From Gemmatimonadales bacterium (GTDB taxonomy: Bacteria; Gemmatimonadota; Gemmatimonadetes; Gemmatimonadales; GWC2-71-9): DNA of 5,992 nt. Position numbers and translations under genes: made by a program. Of the stretch, positions 1 through 5,832 are shown in pieces. Location: NCBI GenBank assembly GCA_004525055.1, contig SPDF01000114.1:1-5992 (forward strand). Direction: 5' to 3'. A model generated the notes under the pieces. The model ran no database searches. It was not told the origin of the DNA and saw only the letters and a list, made by a program, of their open reading frames with translations. The first letter of the stretch is position 1. Each line of letters starts with the position of its first letter.

Positions 1-728
1 CCGATCACGAGCCACCGGACGGCGCCGAGCGGGAGCGAGACTACGATAAACGCCGCCACGAGGACGCCGGGAATGCCGCCGATGGTCAGGCCGAGCGCGG
101 TACGGCGGTCGAACCGCCGGGCGGGAATGAAGCGCGCGGCGGCGAGGGGCAACGTCAGCGCCGCCGATCCCATCATGATGGGGAAGGCGGCGATCGGATT
201 CATGCCGAGCAGGCTGACGAGCGCCATGCAGGGGGCGTAGTTGCCGATGCCGAGCGTGGTCAGGGAACCGATCAGGGTGTTGACGAGCACCCCGATGAGC
301 AACGCGATGCCGGAGAGCGCCAAGGCATCGCCGCCTGCTGGAAAGACATTTACTTCCCGGAGGAAAATGAAGACGGCGGTGGCCAACAGGCCAACGGCCA
401 GGGCGAGTTGAATCGTGCGGCGGGGCCAGCGAGCCACAAGGCCGGCGCCGAACCAGGCGCCGATGGCGCTGGCGCCGATCATCGCGATGAGGGTGACGAT
501 TTCGACTTGAATGACGGTGATATAGAGGACCGCCTCGAGGATGGTCGGCAGCGAATGCCCGACGTTAAGGGTGCCTGGAATGTCCTCGTCATCGACCAGT
601 TTGCCGAGCTTGAGGGCGGTGCTCGTGGTGGCGAAGGAGCCGACCCCAAGCGTGTCGAGGAAGTCGGTGACGAACCCGAGCCCGAGCAGTCCGGCGAATG
701 GGAGCCGCCCGGGCGAAGTGGATTCCAT
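1..728 (-). CDS. TauE/SafE-family membrane permease, C-terminus cut by window edge
   Basis: Polytopic inner-membrane protein of the TauE/SafE type; this family exports or imports small anions such as sulfite, sulfonates or organosulfur acids. The visible 242 residues hold about seven hydrophobic segments (roughly 9-29, 60-82, 83-99, 106-124, 137-160, 168-198, 212-234). The two-fold internal repeat usual in the family is visible: DTLGVGSF at residues 25-32 matches TTLGIGNY at 157-164, each followed by a Pro/Ala/Thr-rich helix. PGTLNVGHSLP at 51-61 also matches a block I associate with a bacterial subgroup of the family. The ATG at 728 is preceded by AAAGGG about 8 nt upstream, and the stop of the preceding gene ends only 11 nt away, so it is probably the last or a late gene of the operon. 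The reading frame is open to position 1, so the C-terminus is missing. Substrate cannot be told from the sequence. Confidence 0.85.
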   Translation of the reverse strand, partial: MESTSPGRLPFAGLLGLGFVTDFLDTLGVGSFATTSTALKLGKLVDDEDIPGTLNVGHSLPTILEAVLYITVIQVEIVTLIAMIGASAIGAWFGAGLVARWPRRTIQLALAVGLLATAVFIFLREVNVFPAGGDALALSGIALLIGVLVNTLIGSLTTLGIGNYAPCMALVSLLGMNPIAAFPIMMGSAALTLPLAAARFIPARRFDRRTALGLTIGGIPGVLVAAFIVVSLPLGAVRWLVI

Positions 729-739
729 GCGGGTGCCCT

Positions 740-1690
740 TTACTCGAGGGAGATCCGTGCCTTGTTGTCCACCAGCCATTGATCGAAGGTCTGCAGCGCC
801 GGGTTCAGCGCGCGGGAGAGCTTCAGGTTGCGCGCACCGGTGTAGTCCGCCTCAAAATCCCGCTTGAATTGAAACATGTTTCCGATGTCATCGGCGCCCG
901 GGAACCCGAAGCTCCGATACACGTCCGGTTCCACCATGTTGTAGACCACCGGCTGTCCAAACGCCTTGGCCAACGAGGCGGCCATCTGGGAGCCGGTCAG
1001 GTGTTCGCCGGCGATGCCCACGGTCTTGCCGATGAACTCTCCGCCCCGCTTGAAGATACCGTACGCGCACTTCCCGATATCCTCCGCCGCCATGCCGGGC
1101 AGCTTCTTATCCCCCATTGGGATGGTGAAGGCGAGCACCCCATCCGGCCCCTTCTTGGGGCCCATACCGAAGCTGATGAGGTTGTCCCAGTAGAACGACG
1201 TGTACAGAAAGGTGGTGGGGACGCCCAGTTCCGTGAAGAAGGCGTTGGCCTCGGCCTTGGCGTCGAAGTGCGCCACCTTGTACTTGCCCTGCAGCGTGGG
1301 CATCCGATCGTCGCTGAGCGGAATCCAGTCGCGGCTATCCTCGAAGGTGGACCAGACGACGTGCTTGAGGCCCGCTGCCTTGGCTGCCTTGGCCATGTTT
1401 CGCGCCTGAGCCTTCTCCTTGTCGGGCGAGAAATGCTCCCAGAAGAAGGTGACGCAATAGGCGCCGTAGGCGCCGGCAAAGGCGCGCTTCAGGCTTTCCA
1501 CGTCATCGACGTCTGCGGCTACCACCTCGGCCCCCCGCGCCGCCAGTGCCTTGGCGGCGGCCGAATCGACGTTCCGCGTCAGCGCCCGCACGGCGAAGGG
1601 GCTCTTCTTGTCGTTCAGGATGGCACGGGCCAGCCCGCCGCCCTGGGCGCCTGTGGCCCCCACGATCGCGATGATTTTCTTGTCTGCCAT
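740..1690 (-). CDS. NmrA/HSCARG-like NAD(P)-binding protein
   Basis: Cytoplasmic 316-residue protein of the NmrA-like branch of atypical short-chain dehydrogenases. The Rossmann loop GATGAQG (residues 11-17, GxxGxxG) follows a first beta strand (IIAIV), and R39 in ALTRN is placed to contact the NADP phosphate. D60-D62 and VVWST (111-115) match the adenine-side and strand-5 positions. HFDAK (141-145) is the block seen in HSCARG (NMRAL1), with K145 at the position of the usual catalytic lysine; the classical YxxxK is absent. The FAIPMGD-like block seen in HSCARG appears here as FTIPMGD (188-194). Family members either sense the NADP(H) ratio or act as quinone or other NADPH reductases, and sequence alone does not separate these. 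The start is supported by AAGGAG with a 7-nt spacer. It lies 23 nt after the upstream NAD(P)-binding gene and 11 nt before the permease gene. Length is normal and nothing looks broken. Confidence 0.92.
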   Translation of the reverse strand: MADKKIIAIVGATGAQGGGLARAILNDKKSPFAVRALTRNVDSAAAKALAARGAEVVAADVDDVESLKRAFAGAYGAYCVTFFWEHFSPDKEKAQARNMAKAAKAAGLKHVVWSTFEDSRDWIPLSDDRMPTLQGKYKVAHFDAKAEANAFFTELGVPTTFLYTSFYWDNLISFGMGPKKGPDGVLAFTIPMGDKKLPGMAAEDIGKCAYGIFKRGGEFIGKTVGIAGEHLTGSQMAASLAKAFGQPVVYNMVEPDVYRSFGFPGADDIGNMFQFKRDFEADYTGARNLKLSRALNPALQTFDQWLVDNKARISLE

Positions 1691-1697
1691 GGTGCGA

Positions 1698-1703
1698 CTC
1701 CTT
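1698..1703 (-). promoter_or_regulatory. Ribosome binding site of the NmrA-like gene
   Basis: AAGGAG on the minus strand, 7 nt before the ATG at 1690. It is one of the best matches to the anti-Shine-Dalgarno in the window and fixes the start of the 316-residue protein. Confidence 0.8.
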
Positions 1704-1713
1704 GGGCTAAGTA

Positions 1714-2346
1714 CTAGTTGGCGATCCCTACCGCGCTGCCGACATACCGGTGGTCCGTCACCTGATCCAACATGAACGCGGCGACGTCTGCGCGGGAGAC
1801 CCGGACGGTCCGGAGCCAGTGCCCGACTCGTGGACCCTGTCTATATACACCTCGGCGCGGTCCGTTGTTCAAGGCACCGGGCCGCACCAGCGTCCAGTCG
1901 AGCCCGGACACACGGACCAGCGCTTCCTGGCGGCCCTTGTCGAAGAAATAGAAGGGGAGGATAAAGACCTTCACGAAAAGCGTGTAGTACAGCCCCATCT
2001 GCCACCAGGCGTCACCCACGCCGAGGGCGGTCTCGACGATCAGGCGCCGGACACCATGCCGTCGCATGGCATCGATCAGGTTCTGCGTGCCGATGGACAG
2101 GATGCGCGTCGGATAGAACCACTGCTTGTGGCCCAGCGCCGAGAGGACCGCGTCCTGCCCCCGGACCGCGGCATCGAGCGTTTCCGGCTTCATCACATCC
2201 CCAAGCACAACCGTCAGGCTGGGGTCGGCGATCGGGAGACGGGCAGCATTGCGCACCAGTGCCGTCACCGCGTCGCCGCGGGCCAGCGCCTGCTGGACCA
2301 GCGCTCGGCCCGTTCCGCCGCTGGCACCCACGATCAGGACGCGCAT
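1714..2346 (-). CDS. NAD(P)-binding atypical SDR protein (NAD(P)H-binding domain, PF13460 type)
   Basis: Cytoplasmic 210-residue single-domain Rossmann protein. MRVLIVGASGGTGR opens with the dinucleotide loop G7-x-x-G10-x-x-G13, followed by VTALVRN (27-33), LGDV (48-51), VRRLIVET (99-106), a WTLVRP strand (151-156) and the VSRADVA block (183-189) characteristic of this family. Relatives include biliverdin/flavin reductase-like and NAD(P)H-dependent epimerase-like enzymes, with substrate unknown here. Residues 114-136 form an aromatic, hydrophobic insert (WWQMGLYYTLFVKVFILPFY at 114-133) that could sit on a membrane or line the substrate pocket. The frame stays open 45 codons upstream to 2481, but that stretch is Arg/Pro-rich and antisense-like and overlaps the peptidase gene. 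The ATG at 2346 directly precedes the first beta strand, so I chose it, although its GAGG site is only 3 nt away. It starts 22 nt after the peptidase stop and is a paralogue of the gene at 5618-4971. Confidence 0.9.
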   Translation of the reverse strand: MRVLIVGASGGTGRALVQQALARGDAVTALVRNAARLPIADPSLTVVLGDVMKPETLDAAVRGQDAVLSALGHKQWFYPTRILSIGTQNLIDAMRRHGVRRLIVETALGVGDAWWQMGLYYTLFVKVFILPFYFFDKGRQEALVRVSGLDWTLVRPGALNNGPRRGVYRQGPRVGHWLRTVRVSRADVAAFMLDQVTDHRYVGSAVGIAN

Positions 2347-2368
2347 CTGCCTCGGGCGCGGTACCGGT

Positions 2369-4441
2369 TCACCAGACCCGCACCCGGTCCGCCGGCGACA
2401 GATAGAGCGTCTGCCCCGGCTGCACGTCGAAAGACGGGTACCAGGCATCGACGTTTCGGACGGTGAACGCGCGATATTCACCCGGTGAGTGGCCGTCGGT
2501 CAGGACCCGCTGCCGGAGCGCGGGCTCGCGGTACTTGGTCCGCCAGATCTGCCCGAAGCTGACGAAGAACTGCTGGTCGCCGGTGAACCCGTCGATCACC
2601 GGTGCCTCCGCGCCGCCCAGGGACATCCGGTAGGCGTCGTACGCCGCCGCGATGCCGGCCAAGTCCGCGATGTTCTCACTGAGGGTCTGCTGGCCGTTGA
2701 CCGCGAGATCGGGGAACGGCCGGTAGGCGGTGTATTGGGCAACCAGCTGTGCGGCGGAGGCCTCGAAGTGCGTGAGGTCCTCCGGCGTCCACCAGTTGTG
2801 CAGTCGGCCGGTCGCGTCGAAGAGCGCACCCAGATTATCGAAACTGTGGCTGATCTCGTGGCCGATCACTGTGCCCATGGCGCCGTAGTCCATGATAGCT
2901 GCCCGGTTCGGATCGAAGAACGGCGGTTCCAAGATGGCGGCGGGGAAGTTCATGGCGTTCATCGCCGGCATGTTGACGGCGTTGACCGTCTGCGGCGTCA
3001 TGACCCACTCGCCCCGGTCCACCGGCTGGCCGAGCATCTTGAGGCGGGCCTGCAGGTGATACACCCCGGCGCGTTCCGCGTTGCCGTAGGCGTCGCCCGG
3101 CACGATGCGGAGCCCGGTGTAGCTGGGCCAGGTGTCGGGATACCCCACCCCCACCTTCAGGACAGCCAGCTTGGCATGGGCCTCTTTCTTGGTGCTCGGC
3201 GCCATCCAGGCAAGCTGGTCCACGCGAGCGCTGAAGGCGGCGATGATGTTGGCCACCATGGCCTCTGCCCGCTCCTTCTGGGCGGGGGAGAAGTGGCGGG
3301 CAGTGTAGAGCTTGCCGACCGCGAAGCCGAGCGCCCCGTTGGTGGCGCCGACCGCCCGCTTCCAGCGGTCCCGCTGGACCTGGGCGCCGCTCAGTACCAT
3401 GCCATAAAAGGCAAAGGATTGCTGGTCGAAGGCGGCGGGGAGCACCGCGGTACGGGCCTGGATTGCGTGGAAGGTCAGGTAGTCCTTCCAGGTATCGAGC
3501 GGGACGCTCTTCGCCAGGGCGGAGAGCCCGGTGAAGGCGCTGGGCTGCCACACGACGAACCGCGCTGGCTTCGACAGCTCCGCCGCGGCGAAGTAAATCT
3601 CCCAGTCGAGGCCCGGAGCCTTGGTGCGGAACTCGGCGCGGGTCCAGTGGTTGTTCCCCTTGGCAAAGTCGCCGGTTGCTTCACGGGTCCAGTGGGCCTG
3701 GGCCATCTGGGTCTCGAGCTGCATGATTGCGGTGGCCTTGGCATCCGCGCCGGGAATGCCGGCGAGGTCGAGTGTGCCGGCGATGTACTGCTGGTACTTC
3801 GTCCGGATGGCGGCCATGCCGGCCGATGAGTCGACGTAGTAGCTGCGGTCGGGCATCCCGAGCCCGCCCTGCAGGAGGAAGGGGGAGTACTGGGTCGGGT
3901 CGTCGAGGTCCTGCGCCACCCAGAGCCCGAAGAGGTTGCCGGTATAGAGATTCGTGGCGTTCATGGCGTCCATGTCGGCGCGGAGCGTCGTGCCGAGGAA
4001 GTACGCCAGTTGTGTCCGGTTGCTGATCGCGGCGATCGAATCGAGGGTCGGGCGTAGAGGGGTCAGGCCCGCGGCGTCAATGGCTGCCACGTCCATGAAG
4101 CTCGAGTAATAGTCCCCGACCATCTGGGCTTCCGACCCCGTCGGGGCCTTGGACTTCGCAGTTTCCTGGATCAGGCCGGCCACGCGCTCGTCGATTTGTC
4201 CCGCGAGAATCGCAAACGACCCGTACGAGCTTCGGTCCGCCGGGATCGGAGTGTCCCTCGTCCAAGTGCCGTTGGTGTAGTCATAGAAATTGTCGCCCGG
4301 CTTGACCGAGCGGTCCATGCCGGCGGTGTCGAGGCCGGCGACGAGGGCCGCTTCTTGGGCCACCATGGCAGTGGGCAGCGCCGTCGCTGTGGCGACGCCG
4401 AGAACGGCCAGGAACAGGGAGCGACGGAAGACATTTCGCAT
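2369..4441 (-). CDS. Secreted M13-family zinc metallopeptidase (neprilysin/PepO-like)
   Basis: 690-residue endopeptidase, full length for the family. Residues 1-28 form a Sec signal peptide: RNVFRR, a hydrophobic LFLAVLGVATATAL stretch, then probable cleavage near MVA|QE. The enzyme should therefore act in the periplasm or outside the cell. An N-terminal M13 domain (about 45-425) begins with PGDNFYDYTNGTW and continues through IPADRSSYGSF. The catalytic C-terminal domain (about 485-690) has the zinc motif HEISH (528-532: H528, E529, H532), the third zinc ligand E589 in ENIAD with D593, and H651 and R657 in the DGHSPGEYR block matching transition-state and substrate contacts. It ends in RVW like the family. 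The substrate-strand motif usually NAY is NAV here (487-489), followed by NAMNFPAAILEPPFFD. The predicted protein contains no cysteine at all; some family members have CxxFxxYACG and CxVW cysteines, and these positions are replaced. The ATG at 4441 has AAGGTGG 6 nt upstream. It is the first gene of the left operon. Confidence 0.96.
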   Translation of the reverse strand: MRNVFRRSLFLAVLGVATATALPTAMVAQEAALVAGLDTAGMDRSVKPGDNFYDYTNGTWTRDTPIPADRSSYGSFAILAGQIDERVAGLIQETAKSKAPTGSEAQMVGDYYSSFMDVAAIDAAGLTPLRPTLDSIAAISNRTQLAYFLGTTLRADMDAMNATNLYTGNLFGLWVAQDLDDPTQYSPFLLQGGLGMPDRSYYVDSSAGMAAIRTKYQQYIAGTLDLAGIPGADAKATAIMQLETQMAQAHWTREATGDFAKGNNHWTRAEFRTKAPGLDWEIYFAAAELSKPARFVVWQPSAFTGLSALAKSVPLDTWKDYLTFHAIQARTAVLPAAFDQQSFAFYGMVLSGAQVQRDRWKRAVGATNGALGFAVGKLYTARHFSPAQKERAEAMVANIIAAFSARVDQLAWMAPSTKKEAHAKLAVLKVGVGYPDTWPSYTGLRIVPGDAYGNAERAGVYHLQARLKMLGQPVDRGEWVMTPQTVNAVNMPAMNAMNFPAAILEPPFFDPNRAAIMDYGAMGTVIGHEISHSFDNLGALFDATGRLHNWWTPEDLTHFEASAAQLVAQYTAYRPFPDLAVNGQQTLSENIADLAGIAAAYDAYRMSLGGAEAPVIDGFTGDQQFFVSFGQIWRTKYREPALRQRVLTDGHSPGEYRAFTVRNVDAWYPSFDVQPGQTLYLSPADRVRVW

Positions 4442-4447
4442 CAGAGA

Positions 4448-4454
4448 CCACCTT
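4448..4454 (-). promoter_or_regulatory. Ribosome binding site of the M13 peptidase gene
   Basis: AAGGTGG on the minus strand with a 6-nt spacer to the ATG at 4441. It differs from AAGGAGG by one base and supports this start, which also gives a complete signal peptide. Confidence 0.75.
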
Positions 4455-4471
4455 GCAATGCACTCGATGAA

Positions 4472-4489
4472 GGCGCCCGCTAGGGCGCC
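4472..4489. promoter_or_regulatory. Perfect 7-bp inverted repeat (hairpin) in the leader of the peptidase gene
   Basis: GGCGCCC, a 4-nt loop GCTA, then GGGCGCC: a perfect all-G/C stem. On the peptidase mRNA it would lie 30 nt before the start codon and 17 nt before the Shine-Dalgarno. No T-run follows on either strand, so it is not a standard intrinsic terminator. A 5' leader stabiliser, a translation-control hairpin or a protein-binding dyad are all possible; the sequence does not decide. Confidence 0.5.
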
Positions 4490-4640
4490 ACGGTGAGTCG
4501 ACAGGCTTGCCTGCAGGTAACTTAGCCTGCCTCGGTGAGCCGTTCCTCAGGGGCGTTTCAACTTGCCTCTGGACAAGTCCATCATTTTCGCGTAACTAGG
4601 GAGACACACCACAACAACATGTTCATCCCACCCGCGCCTC

Positions 4641-4645
4641 GAGGG
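4641..4645 (+). promoter_or_regulatory. Ribosome binding site of the 107-residue membrane protein gene
   Basis: GAGGG on the plus strand, 5 nt before the ATG at 4651. It supports this start over the out-of-frame ATG at 4619. Confidence 0.65.
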
Positions 4646-4650
4646 CCTCG

Positions 4651-4974
4651 ATGCTCGAAACCACCGTGCTGTGGCTGGATCAGGTCAGTGCCGAGGTGTT
4701 CTGGACCTGTGCCGCGGGGCTCGTGCTGATCGATCTGACCGCCATGGCGGTGGTCATGGCGACGCGCAGCCGGGAACTGGTCAATCGCTGGACCGGCCGC
4801 GTCCTTGCCGCCAACCTCCTCCTGCTGGGCGCCGGGCTCGGCGTGCCAGCGGCGGCGTTCACCGCCAAGCTCGCCGCCAGGGCCGTCCTTCCGGCGATGT
4901 CAGCCTCGGCGTCCACCGCAACGCAGTCCAAGTCCGCCGCGGCTGAGCCCGCGTTGCCTGCGGCGGCCCGTTAA
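4651..4974 (+). CDS. Hypothetical two-helix membrane protein with an Ala/Ser-rich tail
   Basis: I do not recognise this 107-residue protein. It has two predicted transmembrane helices, about 17-37 (FWTCAAGLVLIDLTAMAVVMA) split by an Asp at 28, and about 51-71 (VLAANLLLLGAGLGVPAAAF onward). The short loop between them, RSRELVNRWTGR at 39-50, is basic, so the positive-inside rule puts it in the cytoplasm with both ends outside. Residues 82-107 are low-complexity Ala/Ser/Pro and may be a flexible periplasmic tail. Codon third positions are strongly G/C, as in a real gene of this genome, and GAGGG precedes the ATG. It is the only plus-strand gene, divergent from the peptidase. Its TAA overlaps the TAA of the converging NAD(P)-binding gene by four bases. 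No function can be assigned. Confidence 0.68.
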   Translation: MLETTVLWLDQVSAEVFWTCAAGLVLIDLTAMAVVMATRSRELVNRWTGRVLAANLLLLGAGLGVPAAAFTAKLAARAVLPAMSASASTATQSKSAAAEPALPAAAR

Positions 4975-5618
4975 GGCGCCACCGTCAGCGCCGCCCCGAT
5001 CGTCTCAGGGTCGGCAGTCACCCGTAACATGACCGCGGCAACGTCGGCCCGCGAGACGTTCGACGTAATTCCCCACCCCACATCCGCGCCAACCTGCACC
5101 CGGTCTGTCGGTGGCCCGTCCTTCAGTTTGACCGGTCGGATGATCGTCCACCCCAGCCCGCTCGCCCGAATGGCCGCTTCCTGAAGCTCCTTGTCGGCCA
5201 TGACCTCCCGCAGCACCGTCCGCACGATCCAGGGCGCCGGCCATCGTCCGGTGGCGGCACTCTCGCCGCACGAGACGGAGCTCTCGACCACCAGCCGCCG
5301 GACGCCGGCCGCACTCATTGCCTCGATGAGATGCCTGGTGCCGACGGAGCAGACCGGTACACTGGGCTGCCCCCGGTGCGCATCGGCCCCTTCAGGCTTG
5401 GCGCCCAGGGTACAGAGAACCGCGTCCTGGCCGCGCACCGCCGGGGCGAGGCTCTCGGGGCGCATGGCATCGCCGACGGCGACGCGGAGCGACGGATGGG
5501 TGAGCGGGAGACGGGCGGGATCACGCACGAAGGCGGTGACGTCGTGTCCCGCATCGAGCGCCTGCCCGACAAGGAGGCGGCCTGTGCCGCCGCTCGCACC
5601 CACGATGAGGAGACGCAC
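4971..5618 (-). CDS. NAD(P)-binding atypical SDR protein, paralogue of the 2346-1714 product
   Basis: 215-residue cytoplasmic Rossmann protein. The dinucleotide loop GASGGTG (7-13), VTAFVRD (27-33), VGDAM (48-52), VRGQDAVL (61-68), VRRLVVES (106-113), GWTIIRP (155-161... by eye) and VSRADVA (188-194) match the NAD(P)H-binding family (PF13460 type). Over the first 72 residues about 49 are identical to the other short NAD(P)-binding protein here; the middle differs, with a Gly/Pro-rich stretch (72-91) in place of the paralogue's shorter, aromatic one and no hydrophobic insert. Reaction and substrate are unknown. I chose the GTG at 5618: it begins the first beta strand and has AGGGAG 7 nt upstream. 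The frame is open further upstream to 5888, but that stretch is Arg-rich and overlaps the small membrane gene in another frame. It follows that gene by 11 nt, which suggests translational coupling. Confidence 0.9.
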   Translation of the reverse strand: MRLLIVGASGGTGRLLVGQALDAGHDVTAFVRDPARLPLTHPSLRVAVGDAMRPESLAPAVRGQDAVLCTLGAKPEGADAHRGQPSVPVCSVGTRHLIEAMSAAGVRRLVVESSVSCGESAATGRWPAPWIVRTVLREVMADKELQEAAIRASGLGWTIIRPVKLKDGPPTDRVQVGADVGWGITSNVSRADVAAVMLRVTADPETIGAALTVAP

Positions 5619-5625
5619 GAGTTCG

Positions 5626-5631
5626 CTCCCT
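5626..5631 (-). promoter_or_regulatory. Ribosome binding site deciding the GTG start at 5618
   Basis: AGGGAG on the minus strand, 7 nt before the GTG. It overlaps the last two bases of the TAG stop (5632-5630) of the upstream small gene, so ribosomes finishing that gene would sit on this site. This is the main support for a GTG start instead of a long N-terminal extension. Confidence 0.72.
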
Positions 5632-5812
5632 ATTTCTTCGACCGGGAGGTGACCAGGAAGAGCCACGCCATCCAGAGCCCGCCGACGGCCCCGATGTAGA
5701 AGAAGAGCGCGCCCGGGCCGTCGCTCGTCCCCTTGATCAGGACCAGGACGTAGATGGACCCTAGCCCGATGGCCAGACACACCAACCCCGCCAGCGTCAG
5801 GCATCCCTGCAT
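5630..5812 (-). CDS. Small two-helix membrane protein (60 residues)
   Basis: Unrecognised 60-residue hydrophobic protein. Helix 1 spans about 5-26 (LTLAGLVCLAIGLGSIYVLV onward), a short loop KGTSDGPG follows (27-34), then helix 2 at about 35-54 (ALFFYIGAVGGLWMAWLFLV), ending in the basic tail TSRSKK. The basic C-terminus suggests both ends are cytoplasmic in a helical hairpin. The ATG at 5812 has an exceptionally strong GAGGAGGAGG ribosome binding site 7 nt upstream. The frame stays open to 5959, but this extension would overlap the end of the upstream gene and lacks such a site. It sits between an unidentified gene (20 nt upstream) and the NAD(P)-binding gene (11 nt downstream), so it is very likely co-transcribed. 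It could be a small regulatory or accessory membrane peptide, or simply a short DUF-type protein. Confidence 0.75.
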   Translation of the reverse strand: MQGCLTLAGLVCLAIGLGSIYVLVLIKGTSDGPGALFFYIGAVGGLWMAWLFLVTSRSKK

Positions 5813-5819
5813 CGGCGCG

Positions 5820-5829
5820 CCTCCTCCTC
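5820..5829 (-). promoter_or_regulatory. Strong ribosome binding site of the 60-residue membrane protein gene
   Basis: GAGGAGGAGG on the minus strand, 7 nt before the ATG at 5812 and entirely inside the 20-nt gap after the upstream stop. It contains overlapping GGAGG cores and selects the 60-residue start. Confidence 0.8.
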
Positions 5830-5832
5830 GGG

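Larger units (their letters stand above)
4442..4650. other. Divergent intergenic region between the peptidase and the plus-strand membrane gene
   Basis: These 209 nt separate two divergent genes, so both promoters should be here. Toward the plus-strand gene, TGGACA (4570-4575) resembles a -35 box; 17 nt later lies only TAACTA (4593-4598), a poor -10. Toward the peptidase, TAAGTT (complement of 4519-4524) is a weak -10 candidate without a clear -35. Two imperfect dyads are present: TGGAC-AA-GTCCA at 4570-4581, overlapping the -35-like box, and CAGGCT (4502-4507) facing AGCCTG (4524-4529) around the palindrome CCTGCAGG (4510-4517). Either could be an operator. The perfect hairpin at 4472-4489 is listed separately. 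No gene is supported in this stretch. Confidence 0.5.

Noticed and set aside
698..1717. Plus-strand open frame (339 codons) opposite the NmrA-like gene
   Set aside because: Antisense shadow of a well-supported gene; composition is His/Arg/Gly-rich and no domain is recognisable.
1750..2466. Plus-strand open frame opposite the first short NAD(P)-binding gene
   Set aside because: Antisense shadow; it also spans the peptidase/NAD(P)-binding gene junction and has no recognisable fold.
2489..3829. Long plus-strand open frame (446 codons) opposite the M13 peptidase
   Set aside because: It is a GC-rich antisense frame of a gene with all family motifs on the other strand. Its product is Gly/Arg/Val/His-rich without a domain pattern, and no good ribosome site was seen.
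4535..4729. Plus-strand 64-codon frame overlapping the start of the membrane protein gene
   Set aside because: It covers the divergent promoter region, is out of frame with the better-supported gene and has low-complexity Pro/Cys/Arg composition.
4962..4980. GGCG...CGCC pairing around the convergent stops as a bidirectional terminator
   Set aside because: Only 4 bp of stem with an 11-nt loop and no T-tract on either side; expected by chance at this GC content.
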